A stretch of DNA of 64,000 nucleotides from Halalkalibacter okhensis (GCF_000787375.1 NZ_JRJU01000018.1:33514-97513); one strand, 5' to 3'; numbered from the stretch's first letter, positions 8,425-17,970 are shown. Numbers and translations: made by a program. Notes: generated by a model not told the origin, from the letters alone.

Positions 8425-8578
8425 CTATACGAGCTAACATACATACTATTCACATACTTTTTTAACAATTACATACAAGGTCAGATCTATTCAACGTAGA
8501 TTGGTGATAATATAATAGCCTTTAGAACAATATACAGAGACGAAGAGGCCTTTATACTCAACTAACCGGAGGAGAACA

Positions 8579-8920
8579 TTGAGAGCTACTATTTATTTTG
8601 ACTTTATTGACGATAGTGAAAAACCCATTTGGTATGTATTAGAATTTGAAGATTACTTAACATGGGATCAGACCATTTATTTTAGGCCGATGGGACCTTT
8701 TGAGAAGAAGGATTCACACGATTTTGATGAAAATAACGCTGGTGCTACCGTATTAATTGATGATTTAAAACAATCGTTATTTCAAGAGGGCCATTTGGGT
8801 ATTAACCTGCCTAGCATCAGAGATCGGTTAGAAAGGGAAGGTTTTTATACTGATCAAATCAAGTCATTGGTCATGCAAGTAGGGGATATTGAAGAAGTGA
8901 TGCAATTAGAGTCGTATTAG
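8579..8920 (+). CDS. Hypothetical acidic protein, 113 aa
   Basis: The frame begins with TTG at 8579, supported by an excellent ribosome site GGAGGAGAACA directly upstream. The product is acidic and soluble, with no signal peptide or membrane helix. It is rich in Asp, Glu and aromatics ([29 protein letters not shown]) and ends in a helical region ([14 protein letters not shown]). I do not recognise a family. It is isolated between two gene relics, which leaves open that it came in with a transferred segment. Confidence 0.6.
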   Translation: MRATIYFDFIDDSEKPIWYVLEFEDYLTWDQTIYFRPMGPFEKKDSHDFDENNAGATVLIDDLKQSLFQEGHLGINLPSIRDRLEREGFYTDQIKSLVMQVGDIEEVMQLESY

Positions 8921-8936
8921 GAGAGTTGTTACTACT

Positions 8937-9080
8937 TATGGTTAACCGGATTGTTGGTGGCATCGCAAAAATAACCGATGCAAACACTCCAGGTACAACT
9001 CCAATGTTAAAGAAAAAGATAGCTGGAATTAGGTAAACGAATGCGGGCATCGTCTGCATTAGCTCCAGTATCGGTCCCAT
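8937..9080 (-). pseudogene. Relic of a glycine betaine ABC transporter permease (OpuAB/ProW type)
   Basis: About 48 codons encode [20 protein letters not shown] and [20 protein letters not shown], which is the highly conserved core of quaternary-amine permeases. On the 5' side a TAA stands directly before the ATG at 9080. On the 3' side the family similarity stops at PPTIRLT and unrelated codons follow. Both ends are lost, and no ATPase or binding-protein gene is nearby. It is therefore a leftover of an opuA- or proW-like operon. An unrelated short tail of open frame runs on to 8871 and overlaps the end of the preceding plus-strand gene. Confidence 0.75.
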
Positions 9081-9169
9081 TTAAAAGTACATATTTCTCT
9101 TCAAAGAATCTTTAGTCAAGTAAATGTGCACAAAGACGATATGATACTTACAATTTCATGTTGTGTATG

Positions 9170-9267
9170 CTAAACTATTCATGTCCTTCACAGGGCATAC
9201 CACCTTCTTTGGTGAGATAAAGCGGTCGGGAAATCAACTTTATCCTACCATGAAGTGAGGTTTTTTT
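9170..9267 (+). ncRNA. Candidate small structured RNA with terminator-like end (weak c-di-GMP-I riboswitch resemblance)
   Basis: A minus-10-like TATGCTAAA at about 9167 precedes a compact segment. Its ends pair as CTTCAC (9186 to 9191) with GTGAGG (9255 to 9260), and seven T residues follow immediately. Inside, CACAGGGCATACC and GAGATAAAGC recall the 5' half of the GEMM (c-di-GMP-I) consensus, CACAGGGCAAACC and GACGCAAAGC. The usual 3' half is not evident and the segment is short. No gene follows on this strand. I see the stem and U-run directly. The riboswitch link is speculative. Confidence 0.3.
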
Positions 9268-9332
9268 ATTACCACGCTAGAAACTCTTTTGCCCCCCCGC
9301 ATAGCCAGGGTTTTTCTAAACTATAAAACAAA

Positions 9333-9375
9333 GCAGCGGCCTATTCTCGATAGTATATCGGGAATAGGCCGCTGC
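9333..9375. terminator. Strong terminator at the end of the glcDF gene set, probably bidirectional
   Basis: A perfect 14-base stem GCAGCGGCCTATTC / GAATAGGCCGCTGC with a 15-base loop lies about 58 bases after the glcF stop. T-rich bases flank it on both strands (TTTGTTTT on minus, ATTTTTCTTC on plus). Confidence 0.85.
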
Positions 9376-9432
9376 ATTTTTCTTCATGTTGATAGAGCTA
9401 AAGTATTTTTATTCCTTCATCTAATTCTGATA

Positions 9433-10722
9433 CTATTCACTTGCTTCCATTAATAAATCGACTAAATGAACAACCCTAACGCGCCCTTCAAGCTTTTCTC
9501 GTTTAATTCCCATTTTCATTTGAAGAAGGCAACCTGGATTCGTAGTTACGATTGTTGTCGCTTGTGTAGGTTTAAACTTTTCCATCTTGGAATCTAATAT
9601 CTCCATTGACTCTTGATAATTAACGATATTATAGATACCCGCAGAACCACAACAGCCATTATAGTCTTTCATTTCTTTATATCGAATTCCAGGTATACTG
9701 TTTAATAATTTAAGAGGTTCATCATGTACCTTTTGCACATTGGATAGGTGACATGATGGCTGGTAAGTAACGATATCCTTAACTGATTTAGTTAAAGTCA
9801 ATCCATCTAACTCATAAAGTACTTCGCTAATATCTTTGGATTGATTGACAAAACGCTTAGCCCTTCCACTCCACTCTGGATCATTTTCGAATAAGTGGTC
9901 ATACTCTTTCAACATAGCTCCACAACCACCAGCATTATTAATCACGTAATCAATTTCTTCTTTTTCAAAAACCTCTATATTTTTCCTCGCTAAGTTTTTA
10001 GCAACAGATACATCACCAGCATGAGAATGTAATGCCCCACAGCAAGTCTGCTTTTCAGGGATAACAACCTCAGCTCCCGATTTCTTTAATAGATTAATGG
10101 TATTTTGATTTGTCTCATAAAACATTGTATCCATAATACAGCCGGTAAACAAAGCGACTTTTATTCTCTTTTTCCCTTCTGCTTTTACGACAACTTTACG
10201 TTTCTGCCGTTGATTAGGTGACGTAATTTTAGGCATAATCGCTTCAAATTTTCCTAAATTAAGCGGTGCAATTTTGAGGATTTTTATATTCTGTACAATA
10301 TTCTGAAAACCAGAAACCTGATAAAACCACATCAGGTTGCCTAATAAGTTCATTCTTGAGGGATTCGGAAACAAATCATTGAATATAAAGTTTTTTGCTA
10401 CCCTTTTCGAAAATGACAATTGCTGGTTATCGGAAAGAACCTCTTTGGCGCCCTCCAGTATTCTTCCATATTCCACCCCGGTTGGGCATACTACTTGACA
10501 GGCTCTACACCCTAGACATTTATCAATTGGATCACGAATTTCTTCTAAATTTAATTTTCCTTCCGCAGCCATTTTGACAAGATTAATTCTGCCCCTTGGG
10601 GAATGCGTTTCCTTTCGCATCGTTTCATACGTGGGACATGCTGGTAAACAGTAGCCACATTGGACACAGTCAAAAGTATACTCATACCCTATTTTTTTCT
10701 GTAATTCGTTTAAGTTAGTCAT
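9433..10722 (-). CDS. glcF: Glycolate oxidase iron-sulfur subunit GlcF
   Basis: The 429-residue product starts with two ferredoxin-type 4Fe-4S motifs: C19-VQC-GYC-LPAC-P and C69-LGC-RAC-QVVC-P. Two CCG domains follow, marked TCCGALHSHAGD and NGCCGSAGIYN. This is the architecture of GlcF and related 2-hydroxy acid oxidase Fe-S subunits, which pass electrons from the GlcD flavin to the respiratory chain at the membrane. Its start overlaps the glcD stop by 8 bases (ATGACTAA). It closes the long catabolic gene set and is followed by a strong terminator. Substrate could be glycolate, lactate or another 2-hydroxy acid. Confidence 0.9.
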   Translation of the reverse strand: MTNLNELQKKIGYEYTFDCVQCGYCLPACPTYETMRKETHSPRGRINLVKMAAEGKLNLEEIRDPIDKCLGCRACQVVCPTGVEYGRILEGAKEVLSDNQQLSFSKRVAKNFIFNDLFPNPSRMNLLGNLMWFYQVSGFQNIVQNIKILKIAPLNLGKFEAIMPKITSPNQRQKRKVVVKAEGKKRIKVALFTGCIMDTMFYETNQNTINLLKKSGAEVVIPEKQTCCGALHSHAGDVSVAKNLARKNIEVFEKEEIDYVINNAGGCGAMLKEYDHLFENDPEWSGRAKRFVNQSKDISEVLYELDGLTLTKSVKDIVTYQPSCHLSNVQKVHDEPLKLLNSIPGIRYKEMKDYNGCCGSAGIYNIVNYQESMEILDSKMEKFKPTQATTIVTTNPGCLLQMKMGIKREKLEGRVRVVHLVDLLMEASE

Positions 10723-12127
10723 CTGTTAAAACCAACTTTGAGACCCCTGGGGTAGGAAATATCTTCTTTGGGTTCATAATATTATTGGGATCCCATGCCT
10801 CTTTGACCCGTTTCATCATTTCTAAACCATCGATTCCTAACTCTTTTTCCATATAAGGGGCTTTCATTGTTCCAATCCCATGCTCACCAGATAACGTGCC
10901 CCCAAGTTCAATAGCTGCTTCAAAGATTTCAGTAACCGCATCTTCTACACGTCTCATTTCTTCTTGGTCTCTTTTGTCAGCAAGGATATTTGGATGGAGG
11001 TTCCCGTCACCAGCGTGACCAAAAACAACAAGGTCAATAGCATATTTTTCTCGAATTTCGATAAGTCGTTCAAACATTCGAGGAATCTGGCTCCTTGGAA
11101 CAGTTGCATCTTCAGAGATTTTAGTCGGTTTTATCTTTGTAATTGCTGGAGAAACCAGTTTCCGTGCCTCCCATAACTTTCCTCTTTCTTCTTCAGTAGT
11201 GGCCACTTTCACTGTACGAGCATGTAATTGTTTACAAATCGTAGCAACTTCTTTAATTTCATCTTCAATTGCTACAGGATGACCGTCCAATTCAATTAAA
11301 ACAATGGCCGCGGCATCTGTTGGATAGCCACTTGGTTTGAAATTTTCAACAGCTTGAATACATGACTGATCCATAATCTCCATAGCTGCGGGAAGAATAC
11401 CTGATGACAATATAGTGGAAATGGAAGCGCCTGAATCAACAAGTTGATCAAAAACTGCCATTAGGGATACACTCTTCTTTGGTTTTGGGATTAAACGCAA
11501 AGTTATTTCCGTAACAATCCCTAATGTCCCTTCTGAACCTACAATTAATTTTGTTAGATTATAACCTGTTACATTTTTAATTGTCTGCCCACCAGTACGA
11601 ATTAGTTTTCCTTCTGGTGTGACAACTTCCAATCCTATTACATAATCACCTGTGATTCCGTATTTTAAGCCACGAGGTCCCCCTGAATTTTCCGCTACAT
11701 TTCCACCTATTGTTGAAACGTGAGCACTACTAGGATCTGGAGGATAAAAGTAACCTTTTTCTAATGCAGCCTTTTGGATTGAAGCCGTTATCACTCCTGG
11801 AGAAACGATAGCTATTAAATTTTCAGAGTCAATTTCAAGCTTTTGATCCATTTTCACCATGTCAATGACGATTCCACCATCAACTGGAAGAGGGCCTCCA
11901 CTTAAACATGTCGCTTGCCCTCTTGGATATATTGGAACTAGATATTGATTGGCAAGTTTTACAATATCTATAACTTCATCACTATTGATTGGTTGGACGA
12001 CGCGTTCGGGTAAATAGTACCCAAATGATCCGTCAAAAGCATAACTATGAAGGTCTGCTTCTTTTGATAATATTCTTTTCTGATCTGTAATGATGTTGTC
12101 TAGTGCCTTCTTCCAATCTTTTGACAT
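10715..12127 (-). CDS. glcD: FAD-linked 2-hydroxy acid oxidase, GlcD subunit
   Basis: This 470-residue flavoprotein has an FAD-binding PCMH domain (YPRGQATCLSGGPLPVDGGI, and GGNVAENSGGPRGLKYG near 140). The C-terminal cap domain of the vanillyl-alcohol oxidase/GlcD family carries VVFGHAGDGNLHPN and LSGEHGIGTMKAPYM. It oxidises a 2-hydroxy acid to the 2-oxo acid. No glcE is present, as in Bacillus ysfCD. It is tightly coupled to glcF and follows gabD by 17 bases. An upstream D-2-hydroxyacid dehydrogenase in the same operon suggests the pathway passes through a D-2-hydroxy acid. Confidence 0.9.
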   Translation of the reverse strand: MSKDWKKALDNIITDQKRILSKEADLHSYAFDGSFGYYLPERVVQPINSDEVIDIVKLANQYLVPIYPRGQATCLSGGPLPVDGGIVIDMVKMDQKLEIDSENLIAIVSPGVITASIQKAALEKGYFYPPDPSSAHVSTIGGNVAENSGGPRGLKYGITGDYVIGLEVVTPEGKLIRTGGQTIKNVTGYNLTKLIVGSEGTLGIVTEITLRLIPKPKKSVSLMAVFDQLVDSGASISTILSSGILPAAMEIMDQSCIQAVENFKPSGYPTDAAAIVLIELDGHPVAIEDEIKEVATICKQLHARTVKVATTEEERGKLWEARKLVSPAITKIKPTKISEDATVPRSQIPRMFERLIEIREKYAIDLVVFGHAGDGNLHPNILADKRDQEEMRRVEDAVTEIFEAAIELGGTLSGEHGIGTMKAPYMEKELGIDGLEMMKRVKEAWDPNNIMNPKKIFPTPGVSKLVLTDD

Positions 12128-12144
12128 AACATTACATCCTTCCG

Positions 12145-13569
12145 TTATCCAATATTAATGGATACAAACTTCTCTTCTAAATAATCTTTAATTCCGTATT
12201 TTCCACCCTCACGTCCATTCCCACTTTGCTTAACCCCACCAAATGGAGCTTGAGCTGTTGTAGGGATCGGATCATTAATACCAACAATACCGTACTCTAA
12301 TCCTTCGATTACCTTAAATGCCCGGCTCAAATCATTCGTAAAACAATAAGAGGCCAATCCGTATTCTGGATGGTTCGCTTTTTCAATAGCTTCTTCTACT
12401 GTCTTAAACGTAAAGATTGGTGCTACCGGCCCAAATGTTTCTTCTATGGCGATTTTCATATTATCATTTGCAAAATTTATCACAGTTGGCTCATAAAAAT
12501 TTCCTTTTCCTTGGATACTTACTCTTTTCCCTCCACAAAGAATCTCTCCTCCATGTTTGAGAGCATCTTCAATATGTTCTTCTACCTTGTTAATCCCTTT
12601 TTCATCAATTAACGGACCAATTTCTACACCAGCTTCGAGCCCATTTCCAATTTTTAATTTAGATACTTTCTCAGCTAATTTTTTACCAAACTCCTCAGAA
12701 ATGGTCTCTTGAACATAAATTCGGTTCGTACAAATACACGTTTGACCAGCATTACGGAATTTACTTGCAATCACCCCATCAATGGCCAAATCGAGGTTTG
12801 CATCCTCAAAAATAATAAACGGAGCATGACCTCCAAGTTCCATCGAAACCTTTTTCACTGTATCCGCAGAATCCCTTATCAGTTTCTTCCCAACTTCAGT
12901 AGAACCTGTAAATGTGATTTTTCTAACCTTTGAGTTTTTTGTCATCTCCCCAGCAATTTCTGTAGCTGATCCACTTACTAGATTTATTACTCCTTTTGGT
13001 AAGCCAAGTTTATCAAAAGCCTCAATAACTTTAAGTGCTGATAAAGGGGTAGCTGATGCTGGCTTTAGAACAACCGTACAACCTGCAGCAAGAGCTGGAG
13101 CAATTTTTCGAGTAAGCATAGCGACAGGGAAATTCCATGGAGTTATAGCTGCAACTACTCCGACTGGCTCCTGGATAACCATAAGGTGTTTATTCTTAGC
13201 AGATGCCGGAATGGTATCTCCATAAATTCTCTTTCCTTCCTCTGCATACCAATCTAAATAGTCAATAGCAAGGTTTACTTCTCCTTTGGCTTCCGTAAAG
13301 GGCTTCCCCATTTCAGTCGTAACCGTACGTGCTAGTGCATCGGCATGCTCTCGTAAATAATCAGCAGCTCTTTTTAAGAAGTCCGAACGCTCTTTAGCAG
13401 GCCTTTTTTTCCATGCAGCAAAAGCTTGATCCGCAGCATCAATCGCACTTTCTACATCTTTTGCCCCAGCAGATGCTACTTCCTCGATAACTTCTCCCGT
13501 CGCTGGATTTTTTACAATTAATGATTTTCCTGAAATTGAATTAGTCCATTCGCCATTAATATATAACAT
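12145..13569 (-). CDS. gabD: Succinate-semialdehyde dehydrogenase-like aldehyde dehydrogenase
   Basis: The 474-residue product is a complete NAD(P)-dependent aldehyde dehydrogenase. It has the Rossmann region FTGSTEVGKKL, catalytic Glu in MELGGHAPF and the catalytic Cys in FRNAGQTCICTNRIYV. The double-Cys CIC arrangement is common in GabD-type enzymes and forms a redox switch in some. It follows the class III aminotransferase by 15 bases. Together they would turn GABA or a similar omega-amino acid into succinate or another diacid. True substrate is inferred from this pairing. Confidence 0.88.
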   Translation of the reverse strand: MLYINGEWTNSISGKSLIVKNPATGEVIEEVASAGAKDVESAIDAADQAFAAWKKRPAKERSDFLKRAADYLREHADALARTVTTEMGKPFTEAKGEVNLAIDYLDWYAEEGKRIYGDTIPASAKNKHLMVIQEPVGVVAAITPWNFPVAMLTRKIAPALAAGCTVVLKPASATPLSALKVIEAFDKLGLPKGVINLVSGSATEIAGEMTKNSKVRKITFTGSTEVGKKLIRDSADTVKKVSMELGGHAPFIIFEDANLDLAIDGVIASKFRNAGQTCICTNRIYVQETISEEFGKKLAEKVSKLKIGNGLEAGVEIGPLIDEKGINKVEEHIEDALKHGGEILCGGKRVSIQGKGNFYEPTVINFANDNMKIAIEETFGPVAPIFTFKTVEEAIEKANHPEYGLASYCFTNDLSRAFKVIEGLEYGIVGINDPIPTTAQAPFGGVKQSGNGREGGKYGIKDYLEEKFVSINIG

Positions 13570-13584
13570 AAGTCTCTACTCCCC

Positions 13585-14859
13585 CTATTGAGTTAATCCT
13601 TCTTCGACAATTTTTAATGCATAGTCAATTTCCTCTTTTGTCACTGTCGTTGGTGCAATGAAACGAATTACGTTACGCTCAGTTCCACACGGAAGCAAAA
13701 TCAGTCCTTTTTCAAGTGCGTATTGTCTTAATTTATTGATTCTTTCTGAGTCCGGTAGACCTGTTTTTGTTACGAGTTCCATCGCTAACATTAACCCTAG
13801 TCCACGTACATCTCCAATACCTTCAATTGTTTGTTGCAATTCTAGTAATCTGTTTTTAAAATACTCCCCTTGTTTCATAGCATTTTCTAGTCCGTCTTCT
13901 TCTAATACCTGAATAGTTGCGAGGGAAGCAGCGCATGCAATTGGATTCCCTCCATAAGTACCACCATGAGTTCCAGCTGGCCACTGCTCCATAATTTCTC
14001 TTGATGCAACCAGTGCACTAAGCGGAAAGCCAGAAGCAATTCCTTTTGCTAAGGTTAAAATATCAGGTTTCACCCCAGAGTGTTCATAAGCAAACATTTT
14101 TCCAGTACGACCAAATCCTGTTTGAATTTCATCAAAGACCAAGAGAATTCCGTATTGATCACAGATTTCGCGTAAGCGCTCTAAAAATTGCTTCGGTGGT
14201 ACAATATAGCCACCTTCACCTTGTACTGGTTCAATAATCATGGCAGCAACACTTTCAGGAGCAACTTGGAATTGGAAAACTTCCTCAAGATGAGCAAAAC
14301 ATCTTTCAACCTCTTGTTCCTCTGTTAACCCAGTTCTGTAAGCATAGGGATATTCACTGTAATAAACACTTGGTAATAAACCCTCATAATCTTTTCGATA
14401 GGCTGAATTGGAGAAAGTAATCGATGTAGTACCGATCGTTCGGCCATGAAACCCTCTTTTAAATGAAATTACAGCTGGACGTTTCGTCACTTTCTTTGCT
14501 AATTTAATGGCCCCTTCGTTTACTTCAGCACCACTATTACTAAAGTAAACCATTTGATCTCCGCCATTTAACTCATTTAGCTTCTCTGCTAGTTCTATAT
14601 AGGAAGGATAATAGACAACGTTATGCCCACCGTGGATTAATTCTTCAAGTTGACTCTTTGCCGCTTCAACAACTTTGGGATGGTTATGGCCAACATTCGT
14701 TACAGCAACCCCACTTGCAAAGTCTAGATACTCTTTCCCATCTTCACTTGTTACATAACTCCCCTTTGCTTTAACAATCCCTATTTCTGTAGCTCTCAAA
14801 GCTGTTGGTGGAGTAACCTTTGCTGCTCTTTCAAATAATGACACCTTTGTTTTATTCAT
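13585..14859 (-). CDS. gabT: Class III aminotransferase, 4-aminobutyrate type
   Basis: The 424-residue PLP enzyme has YFSNSGAEVNEGAIKLAKK (cofactor phosphate binding), FKRGFHGRT, LLVFDEIQTGFGRTG (Asp holding the pyridine nitrogen) and the Schiff-base Lys in TLAKGIASGFPLSA. These fit GabT/acetylornithine-type class III transaminases. I chose ATG 14859 because the upstream ATGAGGAGG at 14874 is itself the ribosome site. The start overlaps the previous stop by 8 bases. With gabD directly downstream, omega-amino acid breakdown is the best guess. Confidence 0.88.
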   Translation of the reverse strand: MNKTKVSLFERAAKVTPPTALRATEIGIVKAKGSYVTSEDGKEYLDFASGVAVTNVGHNHPKVVEAAKSQLEELIHGGHNVVYYPSYIELAEKLNELNGGDQMVYFSNSGAEVNEGAIKLAKKVTKRPAVISFKRGFHGRTIGTTSITFSNSAYRKDYEGLLPSVYYSEYPYAYRTGLTEEQEVERCFAHLEEVFQFQVAPESVAAMIIEPVQGEGGYIVPPKQFLERLREICDQYGILLVFDEIQTGFGRTGKMFAYEHSGVKPDILTLAKGIASGFPLSALVASREIMEQWPAGTHGGTYGGNPIACAASLATIQVLEEDGLENAMKQGEYFKNRLLELQQTIEGIGDVRGLGLMLAMELVTKTGLPDSERINKLRQYALEKGLILLPCGTERNVIRFIAPTTVTKEEIDYALKIVEEGLTQ

Positions 14860-16570
14860 TATGATCCTCCTCATTTAACATCTCTTTTGTAACTTGACGA
14901 ATTAATTTAGGCAAAATGTGAAATGTATAAGGTTTGTATACTCTCTCCGACCATTGGTGAGCATCTTTACCGTAAACACCCATATTAATAGATGGAATAT
15001 TTAATTGTCTTATTCCATTTACGGGGACAGGATAAATTTTATCCCATTCAGGAAAGTTTTTAACTAAACTATTAATCTCTTCATCTGTATCATGTAATGA
15101 TAAGTAGCTGCTATCTGATAAATAAGGAAAGAACTTTTTCATAGAGAATTTTTCACCGGTTTCTATTTCGGTTTCTTTTAGAACTCTGTCAATCACTTCG
15201 TATTTTTTTCTCTCTTTTTCATTTTTAATATTCAAGTAATTATGAGGACAGTATGGAGGGGCGAAGAATACGATAACCCTTGGCTTTTTTTCTGGATCTT
15301 GCTTCAATAGTTCTTCGATAATCTTAAAACAAAGCATTCTAGGTTCTAAATTACTATTTTGATCGACTACTTTTCTCGAAATAGATTCCGTATCTATCCC
15401 TTTTTGAGATAACTCATTAATCAATTCACTATAGCTATCGACTTCTGTTTTCCATGATATTTTTGAGGACGGAAGTCCTGTAATATTCAAAAATTCACTA
15501 TATTGTTCAAATAACTTACTTTCCACTTCTATACAGGATTCTTTCGCAATATTTAATAGTTTTTCCATCACACTTTTCGGATTATCTTCGTAAATAAAAT
15601 AATTAAAATAAAGATAACTAGTTAATGCGGTTTGTACATTGTAAAAGTCTTTATTATCTCTTTGAAATAAACAAGAAGGTGGTAAGACTAATTCATCTTT
15701 AATATTTTCTGCAAGTTCCATATTATTATTGATCCTGCGATTAATCTCTGCTGAAATATGGGTAGGATCCACCCCTGTTAAAGTCTCACCAACATGAGCT
15801 TCTCTTCCATAAATAAAAAAGCAGGGCAATAACTTTCCAACGGCTCCTGTGTGAATATAGCGGTTGGGATCCCCATCATATAACGGCGTACAAAAATCAT
15901 TATTAATTGCCATAACGTAATCAAGTTCTTTTTCTTTTTTTAAACGATTTAATTCACTAATGGAGCAAATCACACCCGTATGTTCATTTTCTTCCACAGG
16001 ATTAATCATTAAAAGTACATTTCCCGTTAATTCCTCTAGATGCTTAGAAAAATGAAGAATATTTGTAAGATGAACAGCTATTCCACTTTTCATATCAACT
16101 GATCCGCGTCCAAACATCCAGTCCCCCGAAAGAGCAGCTTGTTGAATTTCTACATTTTCTTCATAGGTAGAAAAAAAAGCTTTTATTTTCTCAGGATTAA
16201 AGGCATTTTCTTTCTGGGCTCCAAAGTCTTCAATCCCAACTGTATCGGAATGACTATGATAAATTACTGTTTTATCTGAAGGACCCATAATAAGAGCAAA
16301 TATATTTTTTCTTCCCAATTCATCATTTTCTAACTTTTGTTCCCAAACATATTCTGGATGATTGCTGAAATATGGAATATGATATAAAAAAGCTTTAATA
16401 AAGTTTGCAATATCGACTTCGCCTTTTGTTCCATTTATACTTTTTAATCCTACTAATGTAGTTGTTATTTTTTCAATTTTTTCAGGATTATCAAGGTCCT
16501 TTATCTCTTCATATAAGGCCATTGCCTCTTGCCCATACTCTGAGTTAGCGTAACTTTCTTCTACTCTCAA
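14852..16570 (-). CDS. RocB-like M20-family hydrolase, 572 aa
   Basis: The product is an M20-type zinc hydrolase of the long RocB form. Metal-site motifs are YHSHSDTVGIEDFG, FGRGSVDMKSGIAVHL and NPVEENEHTG. Further family stretches are RYIHTGAVGKLLPCFFIYG and REAHVGETLTGVDP. B. subtilis RocB is encoded with arginine catabolism genes and has no firmly proven reaction. It starts at TTG 16570 after GGGGGGAAATC. Position before gabT suggests it cleaves an amide to release an amino acid for transamination. That step is inference. Confidence 0.85.
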   Translation of the reverse strand: MRVEESYANSEYGQEAMALYEEIKDLDNPEKIEKITTTLVGLKSINGTKGEVDIANFIKAFLYHIPYFSNHPEYVWEQKLENDELGRKNIFALIMGPSDKTVIYHSHSDTVGIEDFGAQKENAFNPEKIKAFFSTYEENVEIQQAALSGDWMFGRGSVDMKSGIAVHLTNILHFSKHLEELTGNVLLMINPVEENEHTGVICSISELNRLKKEKELDYVMAINNDFCTPLYDGDPNRYIHTGAVGKLLPCFFIYGREAHVGETLTGVDPTHISAEINRRINNNMELAENIKDELVLPPSCLFQRDNKDFYNVQTALTSYLYFNYFIYEDNPKSVMEKLLNIAKESCIEVESKLFEQYSEFLNITGLPSSKISWKTEVDSYSELINELSQKGIDTESISRKVVDQNSNLEPRMLCFKIIEELLKQDPEKKPRVIVFFAPPYCPHNYLNIKNEKERKKYEVIDRVLKETEIETGEKFSMKKFFPYLSDSSYLSLHDTDEEINSLVKNFPEWDKIYPVPVNGIRQLNIPSINMGVYGKDAHQWSERVYKPYTFHILPKLIRQVTKEMLNEEDHNE

Positions 16571-16585
16571 AAGATTTCCCCCCTT

Positions 16586-17539
16586 TTAATAATAACGATC
16601 CAAATTGACGACATTGATCATATTAAAACGTTCTTGTGTCATAAATTCCGTGTAATTTTGATTAAAAATTTCCATACAACGATCTATATAGCGACCTGAT
16701 TTGGCTGACATATGTGGTGTGACAACCACATTCTCTAGTTCCCAAAACGGATGTCCCTTTGGAAGGGGTTCTTCGATAAATACATCAAGAATGGCTCCTT
16801 TTATCTTTTTCTCATTAAGTATATTGTAAAGAGCATCCTCATCCATTAATCCACCACGACCGACATTAATTAGTACAGCATCTTTGTTTAATTGAATAAG
16901 GACATCTTCCGAAAAGATTCCCTTTGTCGTTGGTGTCAATGGCAGGATAATCGCAACATAGTCATAATCTCCTATCCTATTAAAGGACTGCTCCATGGTG
17001 AATACCTCGTCGAATGGAGCTACCTGTTTACCTAACGAATTGACGCCATGAACGGTCATATTAAATAACTTTGCTTTTCTAGCAAGCTCTGACCCAATGG
17101 CCCCAGTACCATAAATGAGCAACTGACCTTCGTTAAGTTCACCAACAAGATTATCACGATCCCAAACTTGTTGTTTTTGGAGCTCGATATACCGATGAAA
17201 ATGTTTTGCAAAGTGTAACATCCCTCCAATAACGAATTCAGTCATTGGGATGGCATGAATTCCTCGAACATATGTAACAAAGATTTGCCGCTGTTTGATG
17301 GCTTCAAAGGGCAAGTCCTCTAACCCTACACTTAATAGCTGTATCCACCTGAGTCGGGGGAACCGGTCCAAGTTTTCAGCTGTTAAGTCGTTTCCAAATG
17401 TAATTAATATCTCTACCTTTTTTGAGACCTCTGTGTCTATTTCTTCTATATTGAAATAACTAACTATTTGTTCCCCGTTTTTTTTATAAAACTCTTGAAG
17501 ATGTTCTTCGGTAAGTTCATCTGTTGTACTAACTATCAA
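16586..17539 (-). CDS. D-isomer-specific 2-hydroxyacid dehydrogenase
   Basis: A 317-residue NAD-dependent dehydrogenase of the phosphoglycerate-dehydrogenase superfamily. It has the Rossmann motif YGTGAIGSELA near 158, catalytic Arg in INVGRGGLMDEDAL, Glu in FIEEPLPKGHP and His in VTPHMSA. It interconverts a D-2-hydroxy acid and a 2-oxo acid. The specific substrate is not readable. It begins at TTG 17539 after a GGGGAGAGG site and is 15 bases upstream of the RocB-like gene. Its presence next to a TRAP transporter and glcDF suggests hydroxy/oxo acid metabolism. Confidence 0.85.
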   Translation of the reverse strand: MIVSTTDELTEEHLQEFYKKNGEQIVSYFNIEEIDTEVSKKVEILITFGNDLTAENLDRFPRLRWIQLLSVGLEDLPFEAIKQRQIFVTYVRGIHAIPMTEFVIGGMLHFAKHFHRYIELQKQQVWDRDNLVGELNEGQLLIYGTGAIGSELARKAKLFNMTVHGVNSLGKQVAPFDEVFTMEQSFNRIGDYDYVAIILPLTPTTKGIFSEDVLIQLNKDAVLINVGRGGLMDEDALYNILNEKKIKGAILDVFIEEPLPKGHPFWELENVVVTPHMSAKSGRYIDRCMEIFNQNYTEFMTQERFNMINVVNLDRYY

Positions 17540-17614
17540 ATGCCTCTCCCCCCAAAAAGTTTTAATGCGAATGGAAATTCACAAAGGTCGCTCCTCACCT
17601 AATGGAACTATGTA

Positions 17615-17959
17615 TTACCCTTGACGAACTATTGCTATAATTTCCATCTCGTTGTCATTTGGATTTTCTAATCCATGGCTTTGTCCAACCTCAATTACAC
17701 AGATAGTTCCAGGATTAATTCGAACTCGCTCTTTTTGATTATTAATAAAATATCCTTCACCTTTCAGTACATAATAAGCCTCTGCTTCTCCAACATGTTG
17801 ATGAAAGCCTATAGAGGTTTGTGGTTTAATGATTACTTTTGCGAATAGGGAAAGATCCCCAAACTTATCATCCATAGTTAATACTTTTTCAATTTCTATG
17901 GATCCCACACCACCATGAGGATTATTAATTAGTACTTTTTCTATTGAGTTTCTGACCAT
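17615..17959 (-). CDS. Small cupin-domain protein, 114 aa
   Basis: A single cupin barrel with motif 1 as GFHQHVGEAEAYYVLKGEGY (metal-ligand His residues plus Glu) and motif 2 as QSHGLENPNDNEMEIIAIV. Such short cupins are sugar or acid isomerases, dioxygenases or small-molecule sensors. The 75-base gap to the dehydrogenase holds no gene. It lies 11 bases after the TRAP large permease, so it is likely to act on the imported compound. Confidence 0.8.
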   Translation of the reverse strand: MVRNSIEKVLINNPHGGVGSIEIEKVLTMDDKFGDLSLFAKVIIKPQTSIGFHQHVGEAEAYYVLKGEGYFINNQKERVRINPGTICVIEVGQSHGLENPNDNEMEIIAIVRQG

Positions 17960-17970
17960 TAATTCACCCT

